DNA of 64,000 nt from Nitrosococcus halophilus Nc 4 (GCF_000024725.1 NC_013960.1:3024001-3088000); one strand, 5' to 3'; positions 38,003 to 47,070 are shown, counted from the stretch's first letter. A program made the numbers and translations. The notes: generated by a model from the letters alone, not told the origin.

Positions 38003-38030
38003 ATTTTATTTGAATATTTATTCATATCAA
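38003..38030 (-). promoter_or_regulatory. ArsR-pst operon promoter and operator
   Basis: On the minus strand: -35 TTGATA (38030-38025), 16-base spacer, -10 TAAAAT (38008-38003). The spacer is an inverted repeat, ATTTGAAT-ATTT-ATTCATAT at 38008-38027, whose form matches ArsR/SmtB operators (TGAA-N-TTCA core). A further ATATGAAT half-site lies at 37992-37999, over the likely transcription start. Repressor bound here would block RNA polymerase. Confidence 0.7.
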
Positions 38031-38140
38031 GGGCAGAATAGAATTAAAACAGGAAGGCTGTTAGCTGTTTGGGATTAGTCAGGCAAGCTCAATGGGTGAT
38101 TGATGGGCTGGTTCATCCCCAAGCTAGATGACTGGATTTT

Positions 38141-38887
38141 TTATGTCCACCGATAAGTGGTAAGCAGGGGTTTGTGATCAGAGGGAGCGACGTCTTCTAC
38201 AAAGAAATCCACCACATCGCAGGTCATGGGTTGTAGCGGCCCCCGGTGGAGCATCCAGTCGACAACCTCAGGGGTATGATCATGGGTGGGAAAGGTGGGA
38301 CGGGTCACATGGGGAATGCGGTTCAAGGCAGTAAAGCAATCAGTGAGGCCGGCTTCCCGGAGCACTTTCAGCGGTAAATAGTGATCGTTAAGATCCCCCA
38401 TGAACAATAGCGGTGAAGACGGATCGACTAGCCGGTTCAGGGCCTTGACAGTGCTTAGCGCTTGCCCGATTCGTACATTGATGCCGTCGCTGCGCTCTTT
38501 GCGGTTGCCAGGCCAAGTGTAGTGGGCGGTGGCAACTAAGAGTGGCGGCCCGGCGGTGGCTAGGGGCTGTAACCGTACCCAAAATAGACGGCGCCACTGC
38601 TCCAGGATCCCAATGTCCTCCGCTCCGTATTCTATCAGATTGAAAAGTGCCTGATTCCAGTAAATATTGCCCTCCTTTATCCAGCCCCCAAAGGAGTCAT
38701 CCACCCGTTGATGGGTTTTCAACACTTGATCGAGTAGGGCGCGACTCTGGGGGCGCAGCTCCTGTACACAGAGAATGTCCGGCTGATGGAGGGTGATGAA
38801 TTGCCGCAGGGGTTCTTGACGATCCGACCAGCGTTCATCCTTCCATAGGTTATGGGTGCAAACGACAAATCGAAACGAATTGGACAT
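38141..38887 (-). CDS. Endonuclease/exonuclease/phosphatase family protein
   Basis: 248 residues of the EEP fold (DNase I-like). THNLWKDERW supplies the Asn near the N terminus, DILCVQELRPQ the catalytic Glu, MGDLNDHYLPLK the Asp/Asn pair, and PSDHKPLL the C-terminal Asp-His. No signal peptide. Substrate could be DNA, a phospholipid or a phosphoester; not resolvable. It precedes HpnA in the opposite order of transcription, same strand, 38-base gap. Confidence 0.85.
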   Translation of the reverse strand: MSNSFRFVVCTHNLWKDERWSDRQEPLRQFITLHQPDILCVQELRPQSRALLDQVLKTHQRVDDSFGGWIKEGNIYWNQALFNLIEYGAEDIGILEQWRRLFWVRLQPLATAGPPLLVATAHYTWPGNRKERSDGINVRIGQALSTVKALNRLVDPSSPLLFMGDLNDHYLPLKVLREAGLTDCFTALNRIPHVTRPTFPTHDHTPEVVDWMLHRGPLQPMTCDVVDFFVEDVAPSDHKPLLTTYRWT

Positions 38888-38925
38888 ACCATCTCCTTTC
38901 CTCTGATTGAGGAGCAGGAAAAGCC

Positions 38926-39915
38926 CTATAGGTAGTGATTGGCCCGAAACCAGGTAATCGCATCATGAAGCGCTTCCTGAGCGGGCCGGAACTTATATCC
39001 TAGCATTTGCTCCGCCCTAGCGCTGGAGAAAAACATATATTTCTTGGCCATCCGTACGCCGTCCACAGTGGTCATGGGTTCCTTACCTCCAGTCAGCTGT
39101 GCCCAGCCTTGGGCAAGATAGGCGATGGGCATGACGGCATGGGGGGAAAGGCGGATTTTAGGAGGGCGTCTCTGGGTGAGGTGGGCAACGCTTTCCAGAA
39201 TTTCCCGAAGGGTAAGGTTCTCGCCTCCAAGAATATAACGGTTACCGGTTTCACCCTTTTCAAAGGCTAAGAGGTGCCCTGTGGCGACATCGTCCACATG
39301 GACGACGTTAAGACCGGTGTTGACATAGGCAGGCATGCCTCCCGCAGCAGCCATGACAATCACCTTGCCGGTAGGGGTGGGTTTGATATCCCGGGGGCCG
39401 ATGGGGGTAGAAGGGTTCACAATGACGATGTCCAATCCTAGTCTGTCTCCCAGGTCCTTGACGGCTTCCTCGGCTAAAAACTTAGAGCGTTTATAATGGC
39501 CGATCATGGTTTCAAGGCTGGAGGGCGTTTCCTCATCGGCCGGCGTGCCATCGGTATTCAATCCCAGGGTGGCGACGCTACTGGTGTAAACAATACGTTT
39601 AACCCCAGCTTCGGCCCCAGCCAGGAGGATGTTTTGGGAGCCTTGGACATTGGTGTCATAAAAGTCTTGGGAACGGCGCGCCCATAATCGGTAATCAGCC
39701 GCCACATGAAATAGGGCTTGACAGCCATGGAGCGCTTTTTCTAATAGCCGCTGATCCTGGAGATCGCCTTCAAAAATTTCTACAGGGAGTTCTTCCAGAT
39801 TACGCCGATTGCTATTGGGTCGCGCTAATACTCGGACGGTCTCTCCTGCATTGAGGAGCTGCTTTACTACCGCCGAGCCCACAAAGCCCGTCGCTCCAGT
39901 GACAAAGCTAGTCAT
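38926..39915 (-). CDS. hpnA: Hopanoid-associated sugar epimerase HpnA
   Basis: 329-residue extended short-chain dehydrogenase. NAD site VTGATGFVGSAVVKQLL at the N terminus, VAADYRLWARRSQDFYDTNV, and the active-site YKRSKF (YxxxK, about 157). The motif VNPSTPIGPRDIKPTPTGK is characteristic of the HpnA group. Involved in making or modifying the side chain of extended hopanoids. No squalene-hopene cyclase gene is in this window. Confidence 0.87.
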   Translation of the reverse strand: MTSFVTGATGFVGSAVVKQLLNAGETVRVLARPNSNRRNLEELPVEIFEGDLQDQRLLEKALHGCQALFHVAADYRLWARRSQDFYDTNVQGSQNILLAGAEAGVKRIVYTSSVATLGLNTDGTPADEETPSSLETMIGHYKRSKFLAEEAVKDLGDRLGLDIVIVNPSTPIGPRDIKPTPTGKVIVMAAAGGMPAYVNTGLNVVHVDDVATGHLLAFEKGETGNRYILGGENLTLREILESVAHLTQRRPPKIRLSPHAVMPIAYLAQGWAQLTGGKEPMTTVDGVRMAKKYMFFSSARAEQMLGYKFRPAQEALHDAITWFRANHYL

Positions 39916-39960
39916 GGTTGCTGCTCTTTAAATTAGAGAGTGATTGAAAAAAACTAATGG

Positions 39961-40503
39961 CTAAAAAGCTAAGGGGAGCGCATAGGTCAAAAATATTTCA
40001 TTTTCGCCCGGATTACGGTCATGGATGCTAGCATTAGAGACGTGAGCGAGTCGTATACCCAGGCGGGAACCCCTATCGAACTGATAAGCAAAATTGATGC
40101 CAGTTCTAAACTGGAAGGTTCCTCCAAGATCTTTGCTGCCCCCTTGGTGGTATCCCCCGAGGGTAACCAGTGGAGTAACGATTAATTTTTGGTACTTAAT
40201 ATTGGCGTAAAGACCGCCGTAACCAAAAACCCCCCCGTCCGTGTTTGCCATGATCCCAAGGACGGGGCCGATGAAAAACAGCTTTTTCCCATACCGGTAT
40301 TCAATATAGCCCGCGGCGGAGGTTTCATCATCATTAAAGTCAAAAGCTCCAGCCCCAAGATCCAAGTAGCTCGGTTCATTGCCAAGGAATTCGATGTCAC
40401 CGATACTAAAGGGAGGGCGTTGAGTCTCCTCTGCCAGTATCGGTTGACTCCAGGCAAAGAAAGCCAACATCGCCCCTATTATCGTTCTTAAAAACGCTTT
40501 CAT
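39961..40503 (-). CDS. PagL-like outer-membrane lipid A deacylase (acyloxyacyl hydrolase)
   Basis: 180 residues with a signal peptide ending near PILAEE. Alternating aromatic and polar strands predict a small beta-barrel and the final residue is Phe, the outer-membrane assembly signal. LAHVSNASIHDRNPGENE contains the His and Ser of the PagL active site and an acidic residue after NPG in the place of the catalytic Glu. PagL removes a 3-O acyl chain from lipid A. Length and motif fit the family. Confidence 0.75.
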   Translation of the reverse strand: MKAFLRTIIGAMLAFFAWSQPILAEETQRPPFSIGDIEFLGNEPSYLDLGAGAFDFNDDETSAAGYIEYRYGKKLFFIGPVLGIMANTDGGVFGYGGLYANIKYQKLIVTPLVTLGGYHQGGSKDLGGTFQFRTGINFAYQFDRGSRLGIRLAHVSNASIHDRNPGENEIFLTYALPLAF

Positions 40504-40809
40504 ATAGATAACTCATTGATTTTTAGTTATATTAATAAATAGCGATTGAGTTGGGATAGCGATTTTCTGCCGCCAAATGAAGCTTGCTTTTTGTGGCGGC
40601 ATAGGTATGCTAGCTTATTGCTGCTGAGCTGCTCGCTCATTACATTAGATGCCCTAAAGTCATCTAGACGGGAAACGATACAGGTAGACGGGAAACGATA
40701 CAGGTCTAAACAAGGATCGAAAGAGTATATTAACCGCAAGTTTGGCATTCAGGGTCTTTCATGTCAACTTTCCTCAGAATGCCACGCAAATTTAAGAGGT
40801 TCACATATA
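40504..40809. other. 306-base divergent intergenic region upstream of the Ter locus
   Basis: Separates the PagL-like gene from terB. Its one striking feature is the 20-base tandem duplication listed separately. The terB frame stays open back to 40546, but that extension has no ribosome site at its ATG and reads as low-complexity, non-family sequence, so I do not count it as coding. Confidence 0.5.
40665..40704. repeat. Perfect 20-base tandem duplication upstream of terB
   Basis: The unit TAGACGGGAAACGATACAGG occurs twice with no gap (40665-40684 and 40685-40704). It lies 106 bases before the terB ATG and could be a duplicated regulator site or a replication slip. Confidence 0.9.
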
Positions 40810-41262
40810 ATGGCTTTGAGTTGGTTAAAGGGTAAATTTGACGAAGTCTCTACCAATCTGAAAAATGAGGTGACGAAGATCAAGAATAGGGATTTTCTTG
40901 AAGGGGTTGTGGCGGGATGCGCCCTAGTAGCCTATGCCGATGGCGTCGTCAAACCTGAAGAGAAGCAGAAGATGATGGGGTTTCTGAAAACCTCCGATGT
41001 GTTATCGGTCTTTGATACCGGGGACGTCATCAAGTTATTTGAGAAATTTTCCGATCAATTTGAGTTTGATCTTGCCATTGGCGAAGCTAATGCGCTTCAG
41101 GCAGTAAGTAAGGTCAAAAAGAGAGAAGGAGAAGCTCGGCTTTTAGTACGTGTCTGTTGTGCTATCGGTGCATCGGACGGGGATTTTGACAACTCTGAAA
41201 GAAAAATGGTAAGCAAAATCTGTTCAGAACTGGGACTGAATCCCGCTGATTTTGATCTTTAG
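40810..41262 (+). CDS. terB: TerB-family tellurite-resistance/stress protein
   Basis: 150 residues, all-helical TerB fold. The two acidic metal-binding segments expected of the family are AYADGVVKPEEKQKM (about 44-58) and ASDGDFDNSERKM (about 124-136). AGAGG before ATG 40810 fixes the start. First gene of the Ter locus, followed after 24 bases by terD. TerB is a cytoplasmic or membrane-associated metal-binding module thought to link sensing to TerC and TerD. Confidence 0.88.
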   Translation: MALSWLKGKFDEVSTNLKNEVTKIKNRDFLEGVVAGCALVAYADGVVKPEEKQKMMGFLKTSDVLSVFDTGDVIKLFEKFSDQFEFDLAIGEANALQAVSKVKKREGEARLLVRVCCAIGASDGDFDNSERKMVSKICSELGLNPADFDL

Positions 41263-41286
41263 AGACTGATTGAAAGGAGTAAAACA

Positions 41287-41865
41287 ATGGCGGTAACTTT
41301 GCAGAAAGGACAAAATGTATCTCTGAGCAAAGAAGCCCCTGGACTGAAAGAGGTTGCTTTTGGACTGGGGTGGGATGCTCGTTCGACTGATGGTGCGGAT
41401 TTTGATTTGGATGCCAGCGCGCTTATCTTGGGCGAAGACAACAAGGTGTTGAGCGATAACCATTTTATTTTCTATAACAATGCGACTGATCCTAGTAGTG
41501 CCGTAACCCATACGGGGGATAATCGTACCGGCGAGGGTGAAGGGGATGATGAAAGAATTGTCGTGGATGTTTCTAAAATGCCGGCAGAAGCCAAAAAGGT
41601 CGTTTTTGTCGTCACCATCCATGAAGCTGAGTCCCGTAACCAAAATTTTGGTCAAGTGAGTAATGCCTTTATCCGAGCGATTAATAACGCCGACAACGCG
41701 GAACTTGCCCGCTACGATTTATCGGAGGATGCCAGCATCGAAACTGCCATGATCTTCGGGGAATTTTACCGCCATGGCGAGGAATGGAAGTTCAAAGCAG
41801 TAGGCCAAGGTTATTCGGGAGGATTGGCCGGTGTGGCTAGGGATTTCGGTGTTAATATCGGTTGA
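41287..41865 (+). CDS. terD: TerD-family calcium-binding protein (first copy)
   Basis: 192 residues, a single TerD domain. The calcium-binding loops are [11 protein letters not shown] and [16 protein letters not shown], and [15 protein letters not shown] ends the domain. AAAGGAGT precedes the ATG. It shares about the same length and all landmarks with the copy at 47071-47649. TerD proteins bind Ca2+ and protect against tellurite, phage or other envelope stress. Confidence 0.92.
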   Translation: MAVTLQKGQNVSLSKEAPGLKEVAFGLGWDARSTDGADFDLDASALILGEDNKVLSDNHFIFYNNATDPSSAVTHTGDNRTGEGEGDDERIVVDVSKMPAEAKKVVFVVTIHEAESRNQNFGQVSNAFIRAINNADNAELARYDLSEDASIETAMIFGEFYRHGEEWKFKAVGQGYSGGLAGVARDFGVNIG

Positions 41866-41880
41866 ACAATCCATTGAAGG

Positions 41881-41907
41881 AATGCGCCAGCCCTTCGCTG
41901 GCGCATT
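41881..41907 (+). promoter_or_regulatory. Perfect 11-base-pair hairpin between terD and the PRTase gene
   Basis: AATGCGCCAGC (41881-41891), five-base loop, GCTGGCGCATT (41897-41907). No T run follows, so it is more likely an mRNA-processing, stability or attenuation element than a full terminator. It sits between the terBD part and the metabolic part of the operon. Confidence 0.7.
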
Positions 41908-41927
41908 CAACAATGGTTGGACTCCTT

Positions 41928-43046
41928 ATGAGCCAGACCATCCATCTTGCTGCGGGAACTCTAAACATTGAAGTCCATAAAGCCCATCTTCCCCTGAATG
42001 ATTTATTAGATTTTGCCAGCCGAGCTAATCCTAAGCGAGGGTATTTGTTTGTTTCCAAGGTCCTTGGTAAGCATATTCCCTGTAAACCCTCAACAATGCG
42101 AGACATTTACCATCGGTTAGCGACGCCTCTTTTGGAGGTGCCAGGTTCGGTAATTTTCATCGGTATGGCGGAAACGGCTACGGGCCTAGGGGCAGGCGTT
42201 GCGGATAGTTTGGCCCGGAAAGCAAAGCGCCGTGATGTGATTTTTCAGCATACTACCCGCCATAGGCTGCCGGTCAGTGAGTGGGTATGTTTTGATGAAG
42301 TGCATAGCCATGCCCCTGACCATATCCTCTATAGGCCATTGCCTGCTTTCCAGCAAAGATTTGCCGAGGCCCAAACCTTGGTTCTCGTGGATGATGAAGT
42401 CAGTACCGGGAGGACATTGGCACAACTGGGCTATAAATTGTCACAGAAGTTATCCAATATTCGCCAAGTTATACTGGTGTCGATTGTCGATTGGCTTTCC
42501 CCTGAGCAAAAACAAGCAGTTCAAGAAAAAATTGGCAGGCCTGTGTCTTTTATCAGTTTATTGGAAGGAACATTTTCCTTTACCCCTAGTCCAGCATTTA
42601 GACCTTCCCTGCCTGGAAAAGTCGAGTCGATTCAGCCGGCTTTACAAGCTCTGCCACAGACGGGGCGGCGGGGAATAGGTATGGGAGAGAAATCCCTTAT
42701 CCCAAGTGGTCCTTACCCAAAAGAGCATAAAGTTTCCGTTGTGGGGACCGGCGAGTTTCAATTTCAACCCTTTTTATGGGCCGAATGGTTAGAAAAAAGG
42801 GGGTTTGACGTCTTATTTCAGAGTACAACCCGTTCGCCCGTTCAGTTGGGTGGCCCGATTGGCGAAAGCCTTAGCTTTAAAGACGAATATGGAGAAGGTG
42901 TTGACAATTACCTTCATAATCCTCCCCGTAGCGGGGACGTTATTATCGCTTATGAACATGCCGAACTGGCACGGAATCACAACCTTCCAGAACAGCTTGG
43001 AGGAAGTGTTTGGGGGGTTGACCGCAGCGCCTCGCAGGACCGCTGA
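41928..43046 (+). CDS. Ter-associated phosphoribosyltransferase with TRSP domain
   Basis: 372 residues. The N-terminal part is a phosphoribosyltransferase fold with the PRPP loop LVLVDDEVSTGRTLAQLG (about 155-172) and FIGMAETATGLGAGVAD earlier. The C-terminal third (EFQFQPFLWAEWLEKRG onwards) fits the TRSP domain found only in these PRTases. Start is ATG 41928 (ATG 41913 also in frame). The stop abuts the HAD gene with no gap. In Ter loci these enzymes are proposed to make a nucleoside-like metabolite. Confidence 0.85.
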   Translation: MSQTIHLAAGTLNIEVHKAHLPLNDLLDFASRANPKRGYLFVSKVLGKHIPCKPSTMRDIYHRLATPLLEVPGSVIFIGMAETATGLGAGVADSLARKAKRRDVIFQHTTRHRLPVSEWVCFDEVHSHAPDHILYRPLPAFQQRFAEAQTLVLVDDEVSTGRTLAQLGYKLSQKLSNIRQVILVSIVDWLSPEQKQAVQEKIGRPVSFISLLEGTFSFTPSPAFRPSLPGKVESIQPALQALPQTGRRGIGMGEKSLIPSGPYPKEHKVSVVGTGEFQFQPFLWAEWLEKRGFDVLFQSTTRSPVQLGGPIGESLSFKDEYGEGVDNYLHNPPRSGDVIIAYEHAELARNHNLPEQLGGSVWGVDRSASQDR

Positions 43047-43790
43047 ATGAAGCACTCCGTATTCGTTTTTTCTGATCTAGATGACACTTTGTTGCAGACC
43101 CAGCGTAAGTGTCTCACCCCCGGTCCGTTAACGGAAGCTGCGGTAGATAAGGAAGGGCGTCCTTTGTCTTTCCATTCCCAGGAGCAACTGCTGTTGTTGC
43201 AGATACTCGAATCCTGCACTTTGATTCCTGTGACGGGACGCAATTTAGCGGCGTTAGGCAGAATTCGTTCACCCTCTTTTTCCAGTTACCGGATCACCAG
43301 TCACGGCGCCTTGGTCTGGAATGCTGATGATACTCTAATCCCGGATTGGGAGAGAGGCATTAGGCAAGAGGTTGTCCTATGGGAGCCCCGGATGCAGCAT
43401 CTCCTCACCATAATTGAGGATTGTCAGAGGGCGGAAAATTTAGTGGATTTACGATTTCGTATTATTTATGACGCCGAGATACCGGTCTACCTTTCTATCA
43501 AAGGCAGCCCCGAACAGCTTTCTGAGGTTGAGAAAGTGGTGACTCCCCTTTGGGTCCGGGAAATGGGGGGGGCAGTTCACCGCAATGATCATAATATGGC
43601 ACTTCTGCCTCCTTATGCAGATAAGGGCAAGGCGGTGAAATACCTCATGGCGCTTATTCGCGAGCATTGTGCTCAGCCGCCTCTTTTTGTTGGCATGGGA
43701 GACAGTTTGACCGATATTCCTTTCCTGCGCGCTTGCCACTATGCGGTTACCCCGCAGAATAGCCAAATTCATCAGGAGATCTGGGAGTGA
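43047..43790 (+). CDS. HAD-superfamily hydrolase of the Ter locus
   Basis: 247 residues, Cof/sucrose-phosphatase-like HAD phosphatase. Motif I is FSDLDDTLLQT, motif II in LIPVTGRNL, motif III Lys in YADKGKAVKYL, motif IV GMGDSLTDIPFL. A C2-type cap lies between motifs II and III. ATG follows the PRTase stop directly and its own stop overlaps the next GTG. Probably removes phosphate from the product of the flanking PRTases. Confidence 0.88.
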   Translation: MKHSVFVFSDLDDTLLQTQRKCLTPGPLTEAAVDKEGRPLSFHSQEQLLLLQILESCTLIPVTGRNLAALGRIRSPSFSSYRITSHGALVWNADDTLIPDWERGIRQEVVLWEPRMQHLLTIIEDCQRAENLVDLRFRIIYDAEIPVYLSIKGSPEQLSEVEKVVTPLWVREMGGAVHRNDHNMALLPPYADKGKAVKYLMALIREHCAQPPLFVGMGDSLTDIPFLRACHYAVTPQNSQIHQEIWE

Positions 43791-44911
43791 GCAGGACGGT
43801 AAAGAATCCCGCCGAGCTTGAATCCTGTTTTCAGCCTTTGACAGGTAGCTATCGTCAGGCCGATTGCCAATTTTTACTGACGCCACTACAGGCCAAATTT
43901 TTCTCTATCCAGGAGAAGGAGCGCCTCATTCAATCGGGCGAGAAGCATTATTCGGAAATGATCAGCTTTGAGTCACCCCCTAGTGAGGCTTACTTGGCCC
44001 TATTCCGAAACATGACTGAGCGATATAAGAGTCGCTTAGCCGCTGAGGTGATGAGGCTGGCCCATAGTATTGCAAACACGCGGCCAGCGCCCATCACTTT
44101 AGTGTCACTGGCCCGGGCGGGCACACCCATTGGGGCTTTGCTCCAACGGGCCTTGAGTGGTCATCTCCAGGTAGACTCTCGGCACTATTCGATCTCCATT
44201 ATTCGGGATCGGGGAATTGATGAACAAGCTTTGGCGTTTTTATTGAGAGAGGATCAGCGTCCGGCGGACGGAATGGTCTTCGTGGATGCTTGGACGGCCA
44301 AGGGAGTGATCACGGAAGAGCTAAAACGTTCAATTGCCCGCTGGAATGCCCGCCACCCGGAGCAGCTCAAAGACACCCTTTATGTCATTTCTGATATTGG
44401 TGGAGTGGCGGGTGTGGCTGCGACCTACGAAGATTATGTGATCCCTTCTGGTATTCTCAATGCTCCGGTTTCAGGATTGGTTTCTCGCTCAATATTAAAT
44501 CACCAGATTCAGCCAGGGCAATTTCATGGCTGTGTTCTTTACGAGCATTTACGGCAATATGATGTCAGTCATTGGTTCCTAGACGAGGTGGAAGCGGAGA
44601 TGGACGCTAAAATGGTTGCGCCACTTCCCTCTGCCCCTCGGGAGCAGCGTTATGCCCAAACCCGGGTTTACCTGGATCGATGGATAAAGCGTTATGGGGT
44701 CAAGAATATTAACCATATCAAACCGGGTATTGCCGAAGCGACGCGGGTCATGCTGCGCCGAGTTCCAGAAAGGCTTTTGTTGCGGGATCCAGAGGCAGAG
44801 GACATCGCTCACTTATTGATATTGGCTGAAGAAAAGGGGGTAATTGTCGAGCATCAGCCCAATATGCCTTTTAATGCTGTGGCTTTTATCAAAACGATAA
44901 AAACAACTTAG
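43787..44911 (+). CDS. PRTase/StiP-type protein with C-terminal PELOTA RNA-binding domain
   Basis: 374 residues, GTG start overlapping the HAD stop (GTGA). The N-terminal part has the layout of the Ter-associated PRTase_1/StiP family: ITLVSLARAGTPIGALLQRA and MVFVDAWTAKGVITEELKR, the latter a shifted PRPP-type loop. The last 60 residues (RVMLRRVPERLLLRDPEAE, then HLLILAEEKGVIVE) resemble the PELOTA/L7Ae fold that binds RNA. Some databases call this family a cysteine protease. The exact reaction is unknown. Confidence 0.8.
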   Translation: MSRTVKNPAELESCFQPLTGSYRQADCQFLLTPLQAKFFSIQEKERLIQSGEKHYSEMISFESPPSEAYLALFRNMTERYKSRLAAEVMRLAHSIANTRPAPITLVSLARAGTPIGALLQRALSGHLQVDSRHYSISIIRDRGIDEQALAFLLREDQRPADGMVFVDAWTAKGVITEELKRSIARWNARHPEQLKDTLYVISDIGGVAGVAATYEDYVIPSGILNAPVSGLVSRSILNHQIQPGQFHGCVLYEHLRQYDVSHWFLDEVEAEMDAKMVAPLPSAPREQRYAQTRVYLDRWIKRYGVKNINHIKPGIAEATRVMLRRVPERLLLRDPEAEDIAHLLILAEEKGVIVEHQPNMPFNAVAFIKTIKTT

Positions 44912-44939
44912 GCTATCCCATAAACCCTAGAGAAAAGCC

Positions 44940-45914
44940 ATGTATCCGTCGCAACTTCAGAGGAGTCAACCGGCTAAGCCCTATCCGGTGCGGGCCCAAA
45001 TACCTTGTTACATGGAATTGGGTGCCACTCTTTATATGCCCGCCACCCGGCAGGATGTTGGAAAAATTCTTAATCAACAAAAACTCACCGGCCTCCGTTC
45101 GGCCGTTGTTTGTACTGAAGATTCTATCTTGGAACAAGAGTTGGCTCCTGCACTTAATCATCTACAGTTAGTATTGGAGCAACTGCGTTCTTCTTCCATG
45201 CTACGGTTTATTCGCCCTCGTAACCCTGAGGTGTTGTCTCAATTAATACGTATTCCTGAAATTAGGAGGATTGATGGCTTTGTGCTGCCCAAGGTCAATG
45301 AGCAAAATCTACCCTTATATGCGGAAATTGCCGCTCGGATTCCAGATCTGCTGTTAATGCCTACCCTTGAGACTGAGGTGGCCTTTAGCCGAAAACGGCT
45401 TGAGGCATTGCGTCATAAATTGGCTGAAGTGGGCAACCCCATCTTGTGTCTTCGGATTGGTGGTAATGATCTCCTGCGCTTATTAGGGCTAAGGCGACCT
45501 AAGCACTTGACCATATATGATACGCCGCTGCGAAACGTGATCAATGATATCATTCTAACTTTTCGTCCGGCTGGCTATGCGCTCTCTTCCCCTGTTTTTG
45601 AATATCTGGATAATCATGATACTTTGCAGCGTGAAGTGGCGTTGGATATCGTTCATGGGTTGCTCACCAAAACGGCAATCCATCCCACCCAAGTTCCTGT
45701 GATAGAAGCGGCTTATCGGGTCTGTCAAAAAGACATGGATTTGGCGCAACAGGTTCTAAAAGAAGGGGCTCCGGCAGTGTTCAAGCTCAATAGCCAAATG
45801 GTCGAACCGGCTACCCACTGCGCTTGGGCGGAACAGTTATTGCTGCAAGCGGAGCTTTATGGCGCGTGCTGTGAGCAGCCAAATGGTTGTCTCTGTCCTC
45901 AGAAATCTTTTTAA
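44940..45914 (+). CDS. HpcH/HpaI aldolase/citrate lyase-like protein of the Ter locus
   Basis: 324 residues, TIM-barrel C-C bond lyase of the type found in Ter operons. FIRPRNPEVLSQLI, GFVLPKVNEQNL and LLMPTLETEVAFSRKRLEAL give the Arg, Lys/Glu and Glu of the CitE-like active site, and LRIGGNDLLRLLGLRR a conserved Asp loop. Follows the PELOTA-PRTase gene by 28 bases. Proposed to act with the PRTases and the HAD phosphatase on one small molecule. Confidence 0.85.
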   Translation: MYPSQLQRSQPAKPYPVRAQIPCYMELGATLYMPATRQDVGKILNQQKLTGLRSAVVCTEDSILEQELAPALNHLQLVLEQLRSSSMLRFIRPRNPEVLSQLIRIPEIRRIDGFVLPKVNEQNLPLYAEIAARIPDLLLMPTLETEVAFSRKRLEALRHKLAEVGNPILCLRIGGNDLLRLLGLRRPKHLTIYDTPLRNVINDIILTFRPAGYALSSPVFEYLDNHDTLQREVALDIVHGLLTKTAIHPTQVPVIEAAYRVCQKDMDLAQQVLKEGAPAVFKLNSQMVEPATHCAWAEQLLLQAELYGACCEQPNGCLCPQKSF

Positions 45915-45969
45915 CGGCACCTCGTATTTATTATACGGCAAAGAAAATTATTAACTTATTAAATAGCTT

Positions 45970-46992
45970 ATGCGACATTTTAAGTATTCCTTCTTAGTGA
46001 CCGCAGTGGGGCTGATTGCGGCTTTTCTATGGGGAGGCCCCACCGGTTTATTTATTGCGGCTATCTTAAGCATTCTTGAGGTGAGCCTGTCCTTTGATAA
46101 TGCGGTGGTTAATGCTTCCGTGCTTAAGGACATGGACCCCAAATGGCAAGCCCGTTTTCTGACTTGGGGGATTCTCATTGCTGTGTTTGGCATGCGTTTG
46201 GTCTTTCCCATTGCTATTGTCGCCGTGGTAGCAGACATTGAAATGTTAGAAGTGACGCAGATGGCGCTCAATGATCCAGAGACCTATTCAACCCATTTGC
46301 TCGCCTCCCATGTGGAGATCTCCGCTTTTGGCGGTATGTTCTTGCTGATGGTCTTTCTATCCTTTTTGCTCGATGAGACCAAAGAGCTGCACTGGTTGGG
46401 CATTGTTGAAGAGAAATTAGCCGGTATCGGCAAGTTAGAATCCATTGAGATCGTGATCGCATTGGCGGTGTTGTGGGGCCTACAGGGGGTCTTGCCTCCG
46501 GAGGAAAAACTGAGCGCCCTGTTGTCAGGGATCAGTGGCATCATGCTCTTCGTGCTGGTGGGCAGTGCCTCTGGACTATTTGAGGAGGAGGAAAAAGGAG
46601 AAGCGGTCGTCCATGCGGCAAGGCATAGTGGATTGATGGGTTTTCTTTATCTTGAGGTATTGGATGCCTCTTTCTCTTTTGATGGTGTCATTGGGGCTTT
46701 TGCGATTACCAAAGATGTCATCATTATTATGCTGGGCTTGGCTGTTGGCGCCATGTTTGTGCGCTCTATCACCGTATACCTGGTACGTAAGGGAACCTTG
46801 GATGAGTACGTTTTCCTTGAACATGGTGCCCATTATGCTATCGGTGCCTTAGCTTTCATCATGCTCGCAAGCACTAAAGTCCATATCCCTGAAGTGATTA
46901 CCGGTTTGATTGGAGCGGCTTTTATTGGTTTGTCTTTGGTTTCTTCTGTTCGCTATAGAAATAAACATCAATCACAAGAAACAAAGATCTGA
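45970..46992 (+). CDS. TerC/DUF475-family integral membrane protein
   Basis: 340 residues with eight or nine membrane segments. The repeated acidic membrane motifs of TerC are present: LEVSLSFDNAVVNASVL (about 38-54) and LEVLDASFSFDGVIGAFA (about 228-245), both with buried Asp. TerC proteins are membrane hubs and, in related families, manganese or other metal exporters. It comes 55 bases after the lyase gene. The DUF475 branch lacks the short C-terminal tail of plasmid TerC. Confidence 0.9.
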   Translation: MRHFKYSFLVTAVGLIAAFLWGGPTGLFIAAILSILEVSLSFDNAVVNASVLKDMDPKWQARFLTWGILIAVFGMRLVFPIAIVAVVADIEMLEVTQMALNDPETYSTHLLASHVEISAFGGMFLLMVFLSFLLDETKELHWLGIVEEKLAGIGKLESIEIVIALAVLWGLQGVLPPEEKLSALLSGISGIMLFVLVGSASGLFEEEEKGEAVVHAARHSGLMGFLYLEVLDASFSFDGVIGAFAITKDVIIIMLGLAVGAMFVRSITVYLVRKGTLDEYVFLEHGAHYAIGALAFIMLASTKVHIPEVITGLIGAAFIGLSLVSSVRYRNKHQSQETKI

Positions 46993-47070
46993 AGGGGAAT
47001 TCATAAAGATCTCCCTTTGTTTAAACAAAAGTAAATTTATCCACAGCGAATTTGCTCTATAGGAGGGTAT

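Noticed and set aside
40546-40809. N-terminal extension of terB
   Set aside because: The frame is open but no ribosome site precedes ATG 40546, the sequence includes the tandem duplication, and the TerB family begins at ATG 40810 after AGAGG.
46993-47070. Terminator between terC and the second terD
   Set aside because: AAGGG/CCCTT arms are only five bases with a long loop and uncertain T tract; not convincing.
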